Assembly (NCBI GenBank): GCA_964615765.1
Contig: CAZTQN010000037.1
Location: 1-36,928 of the forward strand
Direction: 5' to 3'
DNA: 36,928 nt
Source of the DNA: CAZTQN01 sp964615765
Lineage (GTDB): Bacteria > Planctomycetota > Phycisphaerae > Phycisphaerales > UBA1924
Shown here: positions 1 to 7,308 of the stretch, in pieces
Layout of the letters: every line of letters starts with the position of its first letter
How positions within the stretch are numbered: position 1 is the first letter of the stretch
Made by a program: the position numbers and the translations under genes
The notes under the pieces: generated by a model
What the model saw: only the letters and a program-made list of their open reading frames with translations
Told to the model about the DNA's origin: nothing
Databases searched by the model: none

Positions 1-85
1 CGGCCAACGTTGCCGGCAGCCCGGCCGGCGGCCAGGGCCCGGGTTCGGGAGAAGGCGTGGACGCGTTGGGCGGCAGCGTGCTCAT
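1..85 (-). CDS. Start of a gene overlapping the ECF sigma factor (partial, runs off the window)
   Basis: An ATG at 85 overlaps the TGA of the ECF sigma gene (ATGA at 82-85) and the frame stays open to base 1, giving 28 residues rich in Pro, Ala, Ser and Gly. A gene fused by ATGA to the 3' end of an ECF sigma gene is usually its anti-sigma factor, so that is the best guess from position. Nothing in the visible residues (no zinc-binding His/Cys, no membrane segment) confirms it, because the body of the protein lies outside the window. It could also be another translationally coupled partner. Confidence 0.45.
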   Translation of the reverse strand, partial: MSTLPPNASTPSPEPGPWPPAGLPATLA

Positions 86-648
86 GCGTCCCCCCTTCCC
101 GCGCCCTGCTCGCTCAGACGCTGCACCGCCGTGCGCACGCGCGTCTTGATCGTCCCCACCGGCACATCCAAGGACGCCGCGATCTGCTCCCGCGTCATCC
201 CATGCGCGAACGCCAGCGTGAACGCCTGCGACTGCTCCGCGGGCAACGTCTCCAGCGCCCGGTGCAACGCCCCCGTCTCGCCCGGCAGCCGCGGCGCCCC
301 CGCCGTCTGCTCCGTCGTTCGCCGGGCGACCGACTCGATCGTCCCCGCGGCGGTCCGCTTCTTACGCAGATGATCGATCGCGCGCGAGCGTGCGATCAGC
401 AAGATCCATGTCGCGGGAGAGCCGGCCTCGGGGTTGTACTTGGCGGCCGACCGCCACAGTTCGAACATGATGTCCTGGAGCAGGTCGTCGGCGTCGGAGC
501 CCGTCCGACCCACGATTTTCACGATCAATCCATACACACGCGGCGCGTACAGGTCATACAGGCGCGCGAACGCCTCCCGATCGCCGCGGGCGACATGCGC
601 GATGATGTCCGCTTCTCCGCTGTCGGGCGCGGGTGTCGGCTGGGTCAT
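82..648 (-). CDS. ECF-family RNA polymerase sigma factor
   Basis: 188 residues. Region sigma-2 covers about residues 15-90 (FARLYDLYAPRVYGLI, then DADDLLQDIMFELWR, and the -10 reading stretch ending in ARSRAIDHLRKK). Region sigma-4 covers about 120-180 (LPAEQSQAFTLAF, then the helix-turn-helix MTREQIAASLDVPVGTIKTR). There is no sigma-3 region and the length is typical of ECF factors; the overall look is closest to SigK/RpoE-like groups. The ATG at 648 is chosen because AAGGTGG lies just upstream; a GTG at 657 would add three residues. The next gene overlaps by ATGA at 82-85 and is probably a coupled regulator. A secreted collagen-like gene precedes it by 99 bp on the same strand. Confidence 0.9.
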   Translation of the reverse strand: MTQPTPAPDSGEADIIAHVARGDREAFARLYDLYAPRVYGLIVKIVGRTGSDADDLLQDIMFELWRSAAKYNPEAGSPATWILLIARSRAIDHLRKKRTAAGTIESVARRTTEQTAGAPRLPGETGALHRALETLPAEQSQAFTLAFAHGMTREQIAASLDVPVGTIKTRVRTAVQRLSEQGAGRGDA

Positions 649-747
649 CCCGTCCACCTTGCCGAGCCGGAGCCGCTCCGCTCGGTCTGCCCATGAGGGT
701 ACGGACGCGGGCCCGGATTGGATTGCACGACGCCCCGCCCGGCCTTC

Positions 748-2283
748 TCAGCGCTTCTCGACGAAGTTCCCGGCCCCGGACGCCACCCACACGTTGCGCC
801 CGTCAAACGCCAGCCCGTCGATCACGCCGATCCCGCCCACCGTCGCCACCACCGTCCCCGGCGCCGACGCGTCCCGCGCCGTCAGCGTCCCCGTCGCGGT
901 GCCGGTAATCAGGTTCACCCCATCGAACAGCAGCGTCGTCACCGGCCCCGGCGTCACGTCCGTCGTCGTCACCGCCGGCAGGATCTCCGACGGGTTGAAC
1001 GAGTACACGCGGTTCGCCGACGCGTCCGCAACAAACACCCGCGGCGAGCCCGCCACCTGCCCGAACACCACGCGCGTCGGCTGCCCGCCCAGGAGCACCG
1101 TGCCGACCGGGTTCTGCTGAATCCCCTGCAGACGGAACAGGCTGCCCGTCGACTGCGACGCGACCCACACGCCGTCCGCCGTCGCCGCCAGGCCCGACGG
1201 CGTCGGGATCGTCCACGTCCGCGCCACCGCGCCGGAGTTGTACGTGATCGGGACCGCGATCACCGTGCTCAGCGACTGGCTGGCGATATACACGTAGCCG
1301 TTCGAGACCGCGACAAACCGGTGCTGCACGCCCGGCACCGGCAACTGCGTGAACGTCCGGTCTTCCGTGTTGAACCGGTACACGCCCGAGAACCCGACGA
1401 CCCACACGCGCGTCCCATCGAACGCCGCGGCGGACGGGAACGTCAGCGCCCCGCCCAGGTCGATCGAATCAACAATCGTGCCCGTGCGAGCGCGAATCAC
1501 CGCGACCCGCCCCGCCGTGATCAGCGGCACCCACAGAAACTCCCCGTCGAACGCCGCGTCTCCGGGCGTCGAACCGGCCGGGAAACTCAGCCGGAACGCC
1601 GGCCCGGTGTCGATCGCGTTCTGACGCAGCGTGGCGATGCGGTTGACCGCGCCCAGCGCCCCGGGCGGACCGGCCGGCCCGCGCTCACCCGCCGGACCCT
1701 GCGGCCCCGCCGGGCCTTCCGGACCGGCCGGACCTGCCGGACCCGTCCCCCCACCGCTCCCATCACCGCCGCCCGCCGGCCCCGGAGGGCCCTGCGGCCC
1801 GGGCGGGCCTTGCGGACCAGCCGGTCCAGCCGGACCAGCCGCGGCCCCTTCGACGAGTCGCCCCGCCACCGCCGCGTACTGCGCATACGCCGCGATCGCG
1901 ACCTCCTGCCGCAGCGCCACCGGGAGGAACGACTGCGTGAACCCCGGCACCCGCACCGCCACTTGCAAGTAGCGGCGCTGCCCCTCGAACGCGCTGCGAC
2001 CGAAGTTCAGCAGCGCCGGGCACGACCCGTTGGCGATCTTCATCCCCTCCAGCACGACCGCGTTGCCGATGCGGTTGCCGCCGAACGGCGCATCCCACAG
2101 CGACACCTGCAGGTCGGCCGTCCCCGTGTACGGGGTCCCGCCGACCGTTACCAAAAGGTCCTGATGGAAAATGCCCGAGCGCAGCCCCGTCTGCGCGACG
2201 GCACGGGGCGCGACGCACCCCAGCACCACCAGCACCACGGCGACCACCACACCCTGCACACACGTCTTCCGCGCGCGGACCAT
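748..2283 (-). CDS. Secreted collagen-like repeat protein with C-terminal beta-propeller-like region
   Basis: 511 residues. A signal peptide covers about residues 1-31 (hydrophobic VVVAVVLVVLGCV, then Ala-rich cleavage site before QTGLRS). Residues 32-149 form a compact domain of unknown family. Residues 150-211 are collagen-like: seven Gly-X-Y triplets, a ten-residue Gly/Asp/Ser break, then ten more, mostly GPA, GPQ and GPP with one GER. From about 215 to the end come repeated units of the type AFDGTRVWVVGFSGVYRFN and ADGVWVASQSTGSLFRL, as in NHL/SMP-30-like propellers. No membrane anchor or catalytic motif is visible. It is probably an exported surface or matrix protein in which the collagen stretch trimerises the two flanking domains; that is inference. 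GGAGG lies six bases before the ATG at 2283. It precedes an ECF sigma gene by 99 bp, but no functional link can be shown. Confidence 0.85.
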   Translation of the reverse strand: MVRARKTCVQGVVVAVVLVVLGCVAPRAVAQTGLRSGIFHQDLLVTVGGTPYTGTADLQVSLWDAPFGGNRIGNAVVLEGMKIANGSCPALLNFGRSAFEGQRRYLQVAVRVPGFTQSFLPVALRQEVAIAAYAQYAAVAGRLVEGAAAGPAGPAGPQGPPGPQGPPGPAGGGDGSGGGTGPAGPAGPEGPAGPQGPAGERGPAGPPGALGAVNRIATLRQNAIDTGPAFRLSFPAGSTPGDAAFDGEFLWVPLITAGRVAVIRARTGTIVDSIDLGGALTFPSAAAFDGTRVWVVGFSGVYRFNTEDRTFTQLPVPGVQHRFVAVSNGYVYIASQSLSTVIAVPITYNSGAVARTWTIPTPSGLAATADGVWVASQSTGSLFRLQGIQQNPVGTVLLGGQPTRVVFGQVAGSPRVFVADASANRVYSFNPSEILPAVTTTDVTPGPVTTLLFDGVNLITGTATGTLTARDASAPGTVVATVGGIGVIDGLAFDGRNVWVASGAGNFVEKR

Positions 2284-2400
2284 GCCTTGCCTCCGTCGAG
2301 GTTCGCCCTCTCACAAGCCGCCCGTGTTATCGACGCAGCCCGGGCCCTCCGTGAGCCGACCCGGCCCCACGCACTTCGATCGCGCAAGGCCCGATCACGG

Positions 2401-4173
2401 TTACACCGCCAGCCGCTCGATCTCCTTCTCCACCGCTTCCGCCACGCTCGCCACCGGGCCCTCGCCGAAGTCGAACGTCAGCCCGGCCGCCGCGAACAGG
2501 TCCGGCAGCGGCTTGCTCCCGCCCAGGCTCAGGGCCCGGACGTACGCATCCACCGCGGCTTTCTCGCCCTCGCGCGTGCTCTTGAGCCACAGCCTCAGCG
2601 CCCCGAGCTGCGCGATCCCGTACTCGATGTAGTACATCGGGTGCGTGAACAGGTGCCCCTGGCGCTGCCACGCCGCCTCGCGCTCGCTCCGCAGCCCGTC
2701 CCACGACACGCCGCGCCCGAACCTCGCGTCCAGCCCGAGCCAGTACGTGTCCCGCTCCTGCTGCGTGTGCTTGGGGAAGCGGTACATCCAGTGCTGGAAG
2801 CTGTCGATCGTCGCGATCCACGCCAGGATCACGATCGAATCTTCCAGGTGCTCCCGCCGCGCGCGGGCCAGTTCCTCCGACCCCGGCGGGTAGTACCCGC
2901 CCGCCACGCCCCAGTGCGGCATGGTCAGGTGCTCCATCGACATGCTCGCCACCTCGGCGAACTCGATCGGGCTGTGCCGGTAATCCACCAACGGCTCGCG
3001 CTCGCACAGCATCGAGTGGAACGCGTGCCCCGCCTCGTGCACCATCGTCATCACGTCGCGGTGCAGGCCCGCGGCGTTCATGAAAATAAACGGCCGCCGC
3101 GTGTGATCACGCATATACTGATACCCGCCCGGGCGCTTGCCCTTGCGGGAATCCAGGTCCAGACAGTCCGTCACCAGCGGCCCGTCGCCCGCCGGCACAT
3201 CCCCGCCCAAGCGCCGCGTCATCCCACCCAGGCGCTGGTCCAGCGCGTCCATGACGGACTGCGTACGCCGCATCAGGTCGCGCCCGCCGCGGAACGGCTT
3301 GAGCCCCGACCGCCCCTTCGGATCGACCGCCAGGTCCCACGGGCGCAGTTCGCTGACGCCCAGATCCGCGCGCCGGCGCTCGTCCAGCCGACGCGCCAGC
3401 GGCACCACGTGCTTCTCAACGGCGGACCAGAACTCGGCGCAGTGCTTGGGCGTGTAGTCAAACCGCATCCGCTCGCGGAACGCGTACCCCAAGTAATCGT
3501 CGAAGCCCGCGTTCCGCGCGATGCGGTCCCGCCGCGTGATCATCTGGTCCAGGATGTCGTTGAGCCGCTCGCGGTCCTTCAGCCGGCGCTCGGCGACGGC
3601 CCGCCACGCCCCCTCGCGCACCGCGCGGTCGGTCGACTCCTGGTACACCTGCATCTGCGGGAGCGTCTTCTCGCCCCCGTCGAACTGCACCGTCTGCCCG
3701 CCGGCGACCTTGCCAAACTCCTGCCCCAGCTTGTCGATCTCCGTGCGGATCGGCACGTTCTCCGGGCGGAACAGCTCGACGCTCGCCCGCCGCGTCCGCA
3801 TCAGCACGCCGTACCGCGCCGGGTCCAGCGGGAACCGCTCGAAGTGCTCGACGGCCCGCCGGTCAAGGTCGAACTCGGCCACGTCCAGCTTCGGGGCCAC
3901 CTCTTCCAGGTAGTTGGCGTACGCCGCCGACGCGGCCTGATCTTCCGTGTTGCACGTGGTCGCGATGTAGAGCTGGGCCCGCGCCTCGGCGCACGCGGCG
4001 TCGAGGTCGCTGCGGTCCAGCAGCCAGCGCTCGAGCTCCTCGCGCGTAGAAATGGTCCGCGAGACCAGCCCGCGGACCATCGGTTCGATCGCCTGCCAAT
4101 CCCCCGCGTTGAAGTCCGCGGGGATGTATCCGGAATGGGCCCGTGCCGGGGACGCAGATGACGGGTTGGTCAT
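2401..4173 (-). CDS. M3-family zinc metallopeptidase (oligoendopeptidase F type)
   Basis: 590 residues, the normal size for M3B oligoendopeptidases. The zinc site HEAGH is at residues 379-383 and the third ligand is probably Glu407 in FAEVASM, the counterpart of the FVE motif of thimet-type enzymes. The surroundings fit: MTMVHEAGHAFHSML, preceded by a substrate-side segment FIFMNAAGLHRDV, and a C-terminal helical part with MYYIEYGIAQLGALRLW typical of the family. There is no signal peptide, so it is probably a cytoplasmic enzyme that clears oligopeptides. The helical N-terminal half (about 20-330) forms the closed cleft in known structures. The upstream ribosome site is weak. It lies in a minus-strand run, 117 bp before the collagen-like gene, with no obvious operon partner. 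Confidence 0.92.
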   Translation of the reverse strand: MTNPSSASPARAHSGYIPADFNAGDWQAIEPMVRGLVSRTISTREELERWLLDRSDLDAACAEARAQLYIATTCNTEDQAASAAYANYLEEVAPKLDVAEFDLDRRAVEHFERFPLDPARYGVLMRTRRASVELFRPENVPIRTEIDKLGQEFGKVAGGQTVQFDGGEKTLPQMQVYQESTDRAVREGAWRAVAERRLKDRERLNDILDQMITRRDRIARNAGFDDYLGYAFRERMRFDYTPKHCAEFWSAVEKHVVPLARRLDERRRADLGVSELRPWDLAVDPKGRSGLKPFRGGRDLMRRTQSVMDALDQRLGGMTRRLGGDVPAGDGPLVTDCLDLDSRKGKRPGGYQYMRDHTRRPFIFMNAAGLHRDVMTMVHEAGHAFHSMLCEREPLVDYRHSPIEFAEVASMSMEHLTMPHWGVAGGYYPPGSEELARARREHLEDSIVILAWIATIDSFQHWMYRFPKHTQQERDTYWLGLDARFGRGVSWDGLRSEREAAWQRQGHLFTHPMYYIEYGIAQLGALRLWLKSTREGEKAAVDAYVRALSLGGSKPLPDLFAAAGLTFDFGEGPVASVAEAVEKEIERLAV

Positions 4174-4227
4174 GGCCCGAGGGTAGCCCCGGGCCCCTGC
4201 GCCCGCCGATTCAGCCGCACGCTCGGC

Positions 4228-5523
4228 TTACGGGCGGACCAGATCGTCCAGGATCCGCTCCTGCTCCTTGAACCAGTCCTTGTCCATGCCGACCTGCAGT
4301 GCGTTGAGCTCGTTGTCCTCGTAGATCCGCTGCAGTTCCTTCAGGGCCCGCCGGGCCTGGCCCACGAACTCCGCACGCCGGCGCTGCTCCTGCTGCGCCC
4401 GCGCGAACTCGATCGCCAGGACGTACTTGTTGTACACCTCGCGGAAGCGCTTCTCCGCCTTGTCGGCGTCACGCATCGACTGGTCGACGTGGGCCGTGGC
4501 CTTCTGCCCCGCCAGCTCCCACTCGTTGATCTTCATGGCCTTCATCAGCTCGTCGAGGTTGGAGGCGATCCCCTTGGCGAAGCCGTACTTGTACGCGTCC
4601 TGAGCCGTGATCGTCAGGATCTGCCCGGCCGGGTTGAGCACGCGCTGCCCGTCCTCGTCCTGCCGCCAGGTCACGTTCCCGTTCTCGTCAACATCCACGC
4701 TCAGCGGCGCGGTGTCGATCTGCATCGCCCGCATGATGTACGGGCTGCGGTTGGCCTTGGCGGACATCTCTTCCATCAGCGCCAGCACGCCCTCGAGCCC
4801 GACACCCCGCATCGCCTGCAGATCGCCGGACCAGCCGGTGCAGGCGCCCATGTTGCCGTTGGGGAAGAAGTAGAACTCGTTCAGGCACCACGGGCTCATC
4901 GCCGCGGCGGAGATCGCCGACTCGACCCAGCCCACGGTGCGGAACTTCCTCTTGTAGATGTTCTCGAAGGTGTTGTAGAACTTCTCCAGTTCGCGCAGCG
5001 CGCCCCCGCCCGAGTTGATCCGGACGACGACGATGTCGACCTTGTCCTTCTCCAGCATCGGCACGGCCTCCTGGAAGGCCTGCGCCGTCACGATCGCGCC
5101 CACCATGTCGCCGATCTGGCCCTGCCAGCTCGACGGCGGGCCGAAGTTCAGCACCGCCACCCGCGACACGCCCGGCTTGCGCACGACTTCCTGCGCCCCG
5201 CCCGAGGCCTCCGTCTTGGTCGCGTCGGTCTTGCTGTCGTCCTTCTTGTCCTCGCCCTTCCCGTCGGCGGGCTTGGCGTCGGCGTCGCGTTCGATCTTCA
5301 GGATCTGCTCGGCGGTGAACAGCTGCTCGCTGGACACCCCGCCGACCTTGATCCGGAAGAACACGAAGCCCTTCTCTTCACGGACGATCGTGCCTTCCAG
5401 CACGCGCCCGTCCTTCAGGTGCAGTTTGTCGGCCGCGAAGCCGAGCTGCGGGGCGAGCGCGACGACCGCGATGGTCGCCGCCGCCGCGGCCGTCGTACGA
5501 ATCCAGCGCATCAACCGGTTCAT
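4228..5523 (-). CDS. Secreted ClpP/S49-fold serine protease-like protein (catalytic-type paralogue)
   Basis: 431 residues. A signal peptide covers 1-30 (cleavage near FAA-DK). An N-terminal small beta domain (about 33-80) begins LHLKDGRVLEGTIV. A Lys/Asp-rich linker follows, then a ClpP-fold core. The core has the oxyanion-type motif VVVRINSGGG and the nucleophile segment ESAISAAAMSP, in which Ser205 sits where NfeD and SppA proteases have their catalytic serine; Lys256 in SAKANRSPYIMRAMQ is a candidate dyad lysine. The C-terminal 80 residues are charged and helical, probably coiled coil. I place it with the NfeD/SppA-like periplasmic proteases but cannot name a substrate. GAGGG precedes the ATG at 5523. 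It follows its paralogue by 61 bp and is probably co-transcribed with it. Confidence 0.75.
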   Translation of the reverse strand: MNRLMRWIRTTAAAAATIAVVALAPQLGFAADKLHLKDGRVLEGTIVREEKGFVFFRIKVGGVSSEQLFTAEQILKIERDADAKPADGKGEDKKDDSKTDATKTEASGGAQEVVRKPGVSRVAVLNFGPPSSWQGQIGDMVGAIVTAQAFQEAVPMLEKDKVDIVVVRINSGGGALRELEKFYNTFENIYKRKFRTVGWVESAISAAAMSPWCLNEFYFFPNGNMGACTGWSGDLQAMRGVGLEGVLALMEEMSAKANRSPYIMRAMQIDTAPLSVDVDENGNVTWRQDEDGQRVLNPAGQILTITAQDAYKYGFAKGIASNLDELMKAMKINEWELAGQKATAHVDQSMRDADKAEKRFREVYNKYVLAIEFARAQQEQRRRAEFVGQARRALKELQRIYEDNELNALQVGMDKDWFKEQERILDDLVRP

Positions 5524-5541
5524 GTCAGTCCCTCAGTATGG

Positions 5542-5563
5542 TCTTGCGTGTGTCTTGCGTGTG
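5542..5563. repeat. 11-bp direct repeat between the two ClpP-fold genes
   Basis: TCTTGCGTGTG occurs twice head to tail at 5542-5552 and 5553-5563, in the 61-bp gap between the two paralogous genes. It lies about 20-40 bases before the downstream start codon. It may be a replication-slippage duplication; no regulatory role can be shown. Confidence 0.6.
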
Positions 5564-5584
5564 TGCCGTTGCTCGAATCGCCGC

Positions 5585-7105
5585 TCACGGGCGGTCGTTG
5601 CGGATCTCCTGGCGCAGACGGTTGATCGCGATGCGAACGTCCGAACCCAGGTTCTCCGGCCAGGCCCCCAGCCGCTGCGGGTTGATCGCTTCCTTGTACC
5701 GCTCCAGGATGGCGCCGATGTCCTCGAGGATGTTGATCCGCTGGCTGCGGGCCTGGTTGCGCTCGCGGGGCCCGCCCGGCGCACGCACTTCCACGCGCTC
5801 GAACTTGCGGAGCAGGTCGCGGATCTTGTCCTCCGCCTGCGCGACCGACTCGGACCAGTCCTTCAGAACGCGCGGGGCCGGGTGCTTCACCAGCGCGAAC
5901 GACCGCTCGATCCCCATCGCGAACAGCAGGTCTTCGACGGTGTCCGCCGTGCCCTTGCTCCAGCCGATCTTCGCCGCCGTGTCCGCGTTCAGCGTCAGAT
6001 AGTCGTTCCCGCGCCCGCGGATGATGTCGGCGAGCAGGTCGGCCCGCTCGTCCTGCCCGTCGTCCTTGAGCAGGATCCACTCCGGCGAGTCCGGCTTTTC
6101 TTCACGCAGCACGACCTGCCCGGTCGCCGGGTCGATCTTGTAGCACAGCCACGTGTCGCCGCGCGACATCGCCCGCATCAGGCGAATGTCGTGCCCGCCC
6201 TTCGCGGCCAGGCCCTCGGCCCGGCCCAGCAGCAGGCTGCGCTGCTTCTCGCGCACGACGTGGTCCCCGCGACCTGCGAACAGCGACTCCAGGCCCCCGA
6301 TCCCGCCGTGCAGACCGTCACGCGTGAAGTAGATCTCCTTGAAGACGCACGGCAGGAACGCCGCGCCGCCCAGGGCCTTCTTCACCCACGCCACCGCACG
6401 TGGCGGAGTCTTGAACTCCGACGTGTTGTTGAACCGGTCGATGATCAGCGTGTCCAGTTCGCGGGCGAGTTCCAGCTGGAAGAACGCGTCCTCGTGACCC
6501 GCCTGCGCGACGTCCATCTTCCCTTCCTCGCGGTACGAGAAGTCGAAGTTGAACTTGAAGACCACGATCTCGGGCTGCACCCGCTTAATGTCATCCATGA
6601 TCTGGGTGACGGGCGTCTTGGTCACCTGCCGCCCGAACTCGCCGCGCAGGTCGACCAAGTACACCTTCGCCGTCCCTTCCGGGATCGGCTTGCCCTGAAC
6701 GTCGACAACCGCGCCGTCGTCCGCCGCGCCGCCCGGCTTGATCGGGTTGACGCCCGGCGCCGCGTCCGCGGGCCCGCTCTTCGCAGGGGCCGTCCCCTTC
6801 ACGGCCCCCTTCTTGATGTCGAGAATGTCCGCCTTGGGGTAGTCCGTCTCGGTCGAGATCCCGGCGAACATCACCCGCATGCGGATGGTCGTCTCCGTCT
6901 CGCTGATGATCTTCCCCTGAACCTTGTTCCCGTTCCGGAAGATCACCTCGTCGAGCATCTCGACGCCGGCGTCCTTGGCCTCTTCCTTCGCTGCCGGCTT
7001 ATCGCTCTGCGCCATCGCCCCGCACGGGACCGCCAGCAGCGTGCCCGCCGCGAACAGCGCCGCCAGGACCGTCTTCCACCCTTTATGACCGCGTGTGTGC
7101 TGCAT
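5585..7105 (-). CDS. Secreted ClpP/S49-fold protein lacking the catalytic serine (inactive-looking paralogue)
   Basis: 506 residues from the ATG at 7105, chosen because AAAGAGG lies seven bases upstream and a signal peptide follows directly (TVLAALFAAGTLLAVPCGAMA); upstream in-frame codons lack both. It has the same order of domains as the gene downstream: small beta domain DEVIFRNGNKVQGKII (about 47-95), linker, ClpP-fold core, and helical C-terminus. In the core the two proteins align without gaps around AVAWVKKALGGAAFLP, but the serine is Gly246 and the Gly-rich oxyanion loop is replaced by FNFDFSYREEG. The lysine (Lys302 in AAKGGHDIRLMRAMS) is kept. It is therefore probably non-proteolytic, perhaps a structural or regulatory partner of the downstream paralogue. 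That partnership is inferred from gene order only. Confidence 0.72.
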   Translation of the reverse strand: MQHTRGHKGWKTVLAALFAAGTLLAVPCGAMAQSDKPAAKEEAKDAGVEMLDEVIFRNGNKVQGKIISETETTIRMRVMFAGISTETDYPKADILDIKKGAVKGTAPAKSGPADAAPGVNPIKPGGAADDGAVVDVQGKPIPEGTAKVYLVDLRGEFGRQVTKTPVTQIMDDIKRVQPEIVVFKFNFDFSYREEGKMDVAQAGHEDAFFQLELARELDTLIIDRFNNTSEFKTPPRAVAWVKKALGGAAFLPCVFKEIYFTRDGLHGGIGGLESLFAGRGDHVVREKQRSLLLGRAEGLAAKGGHDIRLMRAMSRGDTWLCYKIDPATGQVVLREEKPDSPEWILLKDDGQDERADLLADIIRGRGNDYLTLNADTAAKIGWSKGTADTVEDLLFAMGIERSFALVKHPAPRVLKDWSESVAQAEDKIRDLLRKFERVEVRAPGGPRERNQARSQRINILEDIGAILERYKEAINPQRLGAWPENLGSDVRIAINRLRQEIRNDRP

Positions 7106-7272
7106 GCGTGAACCTCTTTGACGCCCGATGGGGTTTGCCGCCCATGGAGTGCCTGGATGAGCCCAGCCAAGTCCGTCCCGACCGACCCCCCCAGCCCTCC
7201 CCGCCAGCCCCCCAACGAGAGAAAGCCACCGGCGAACGAGCAGCCGAGGATCGGCCCGTGTTCCCTGTACAA

Positions 7273-7301
7273 GAGCGGGCAGAGAGAAGTTCTGCCCGCT
7301 C
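7273..7301 (-). terminator. Perfect 11-bp stem hairpin after the tRNA nucleotidyltransferase-family gene
   Basis: GAGCGGGCAGA (7273-7283) and TCTGCCCGCTC (7291-7301) pair perfectly around a seven-base loop. The hairpin begins eight bases after the stop of the minus-strand gene ending at 7309. No U-tract follows on the minus strand, so it may be a transcript-end stabiliser or Rho-assisted stop and not a classical intrinsic terminator. It also separates that gene from the ClpP-fold pair, suggesting a promoter for the pair between 7106 and 7272, though I cannot pick one out. Confidence 0.6.
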
Positions 7302-7308
7302 GCCAAGG

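Noticed and set aside
1651..1836. GC-rich near-repeat in DNA that could be taken for a satellite or CRISPR-like array
   Set aside because: It is the coding sequence of Gly-X-Y collagen triplets in a long intact frame, with no spacer-repeat pattern.
718..4161. 1147-residue open frame on the plus strand
   Set aside because: It runs antisense through the collagen-like and M3 peptidase genes and is built almost only of Arg, Ala, Pro, His and Gly. It is a shadow of high-GC coding on the other strand.
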